A stretch of 7,271 bases of DNA from Clostridia bacterium (GTDB lineage: Bacteria > Bacillota > Clostridia > Saccharofermentanales > UBA5734), in contig JAGOFF010000114.1 in NCBI GenBank assembly GCA_017997315.1, positions 1 through 7,271 on the forward strand, given 5' to 3'. Position numbers and translations under genes: made by a program. This document shows, in pieces, positions 6,458 to 7,271 of the stretch (position 1 is its first letter; every line of letters starts with the position of its first letter). The notes under the pieces were generated by a model, which saw nothing but the letters and a program-made list of their open reading frames with translations, ran no database searches and was not told where the DNA came from.

Positions 6458-7246
6458 ATGAAAAGAATGAGCGCCATCCTGAAAAAGGAATTGCTGTCCT
6501 ACTTCAAATCCCCGATCGGCTGGGTCGTCTTCGCCATTTTCATGGCGGTCGGCGGCATGTACATGGCATCCAGCCTGTCCTACTCCTCGGCGGACATGGC
6601 GGGCGAGATCGCCTTCCTCCAGTCGATGCTTTTCATCATCGTCCCGCTCCTCACAATGAAAACCTTTTCCGACGAGCGGCGAAACGGGACCGAGGTTCTC
6701 CTGCTCACCTCCCCGGCGACGCTGACCGACATCGTCGTCGGCAAATACCTGGCCGTTCTGTCCGTCTACCTGCTCATGACCTTCGGCACCGTCATCCATA
6801 TCTTCATCGTGGTGTATTTCGGCGGTCTGATCCAGATCAGCGTGCTCGGCTCCTATATCGGCTTCGTCCTGCTGGGTGCGGCCTACCTCGCGATCGGAGT
6901 GTTCGCCTCCGCATTGACGGAAAGCCAGATCATCTCGGCGGTCGTGACGTTTGTGATCATCCTCGCCCTCAACATCATCGACTCGATCGCCAGCATCATC
7001 GGCAACGGCGTCGCGTCGTTCCTCAACTGGATCGACTTCCTGAACATCCTGCCCGACGACTGGCTGACCACGTTCGGCGGCGCCATCGTGGTCGGGATCC
7101 AGTGGATCAATCCGAGCTCCCGTCTGGACAATATCCTGGAGGGCGTATTCGAAATCGCTCCGCTTGTGTTTTTCATCAGCCTGATCGCGGTGTTCCTGTT
7201 CCTGACCACGCGGATCATTGAAAAACGGCGCTGGAGCCAGAGGTGA
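6458..7246 (+). CDS. ABC-2 type permease, GldF-like
   Basis: The membrane subunit that pairs with the ATPase just upstream. It has 262 residues and about six hydrophobic segments: roughly 20-40, 53-67, 97-120, 130-152, 158-182 and 233-251. After the second segment comes the characteristic loop TMKTFSDERRNGTEVLLLTSP (66-86), followed by DIVVGKYLA (91-99), matching GldF and related ABC-2 permeases. The C-terminus FLFLTTRIIEKRRW (246-259) is also typical of the group. The start ATG at 6458 is one base after the ATPase stop; AGGAAG within the end of the ATPase gene, at 6443-6448, is 9 bases upstream, so translation of the two is probably coupled. The transported substrate cannot be inferred. Confidence 0.92.
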   Translation: MKRMSAILKKELLSYFKSPIGWVVFAIFMAVGGMYMASSLSYSSADMAGEIAFLQSMLFIIVPLLTMKTFSDERRNGTEVLLLTSPATLTDIVVGKYLAVLSVYLLMTFGTVIHIFIVVYFGGLIQISVLGSYIGFVLLGAAYLAIGVFASALTESQIISAVVTFVIILALNIIDSIASIIGNGVASFLNWIDFLNILPDDWLTTFGGAIVVGIQWINPSSRLDNILEGVFEIAPLVFFISLIAVFLFLTTRIIEKRRWSQR

Positions 7247-7251
7247 CGACG

Positions 7252-7271
7252 ATGGGATTGTTTACGAAAAA
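7252..7271 (+). CDS. Partial CDS, probably GldG-like auxiliary protein
   Basis: Only the first six codons (MGLFTK) and two bases lie in the window; the gene runs off the right edge. ATG at 7252 follows the permease stop by 5 bases, and AGAGGTGA at 7239-7246 is a suitable ribosome binding site 5 bases upstream. In GldA-GldF type operons the next gene often encodes the GldG-like extracytoplasmic auxiliary subunit with one N-terminal membrane helix. The visible residues neither confirm nor contradict this; the identity comes from gene order alone. Confidence 0.55.

Noticed and set aside
5428..6477. A 349-codon minus-strand frame opposite the ABC ATPase gene
   Set aside because: It mirrors the ATPase coding frame, shows no recognisable domain, and has no promoter or ribosome binding site that stands out.
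1..7271. Mobile element, CRISPR array, tRNA, rRNA, toxin-antitoxin or defence genes
   Set aside because: No transposase, integrase, regular repeat-spacer pattern, tRNA-like cloverleaf or defence domain was seen; the genes look like ordinary chromosomal functions.

Overview
The window is GC-rich bacterial chromosome, roughly 60% GC by eye. All recognisable genes lie on the + strand with short gaps and strong GGAGG-type ribosome binding sites. A DUF362/ferredoxin protein, a DUF6106-like membrane protein, a UMF1-type transporter, a bacterial acyl-ACP thioesterase and a GldA/GldF-type ABC exporter together suggest an anaerobic member of the Bacillota (Clostridia-like) with a GC-rich genome. That placement is inferred from gene families and ribosome binding sites; no rRNA or other marker gene is present.

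Layout. (1) 37-1452: a MATE-family multidrug/cation antiporter; its start is close to the window edge and not certain. (2) 1453-1571: a 119-base intergenic region with an AT-rich island of three tandem -10-like heptamers, then a GC-rich leader that can fold into a hairpin just before the next ribosome binding site. (3) 1572-5381: four tightly packed genes, probably one operon: DUF362 protein with two [4Fe-4S] motifs, a small two-helix membrane protein of unknown function, a UMF1-family MFS transporter, and an acyl-ACP thioesterase. Gaps are 29, 19 and 3 bases. (4) 5382-5499: a second intergenic region holding a weak terminator-like hairpin, a good sigma-A promoter (TTTACC, 17 bp, TATAAT) and small palindromes. 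(5) 5500 to the end: an ABC exporter operon with a GldA-like ATPase, a GldF-like ABC-2 permease, and the first codons of a third gene at 7252, which by family gene order is probably the GldG-like auxiliary subunit.

How the genes may work together. The ATPase and permease form one exporter whose substrate cannot be read from sequence. The four-gene group combines an iron-sulfur protein, two membrane proteins and a fatty-acid-releasing enzyme; whether they share a pathway is unknown. No mobile element, CRISPR array, tRNA, rRNA or phage gene was seen. The window looks like ordinary core or near-core genome. The most unusual parts are the two intergenic control regions and the uncharacterised DUF362/DUF6106 pair, and I find no convincing case for a wholly new system.
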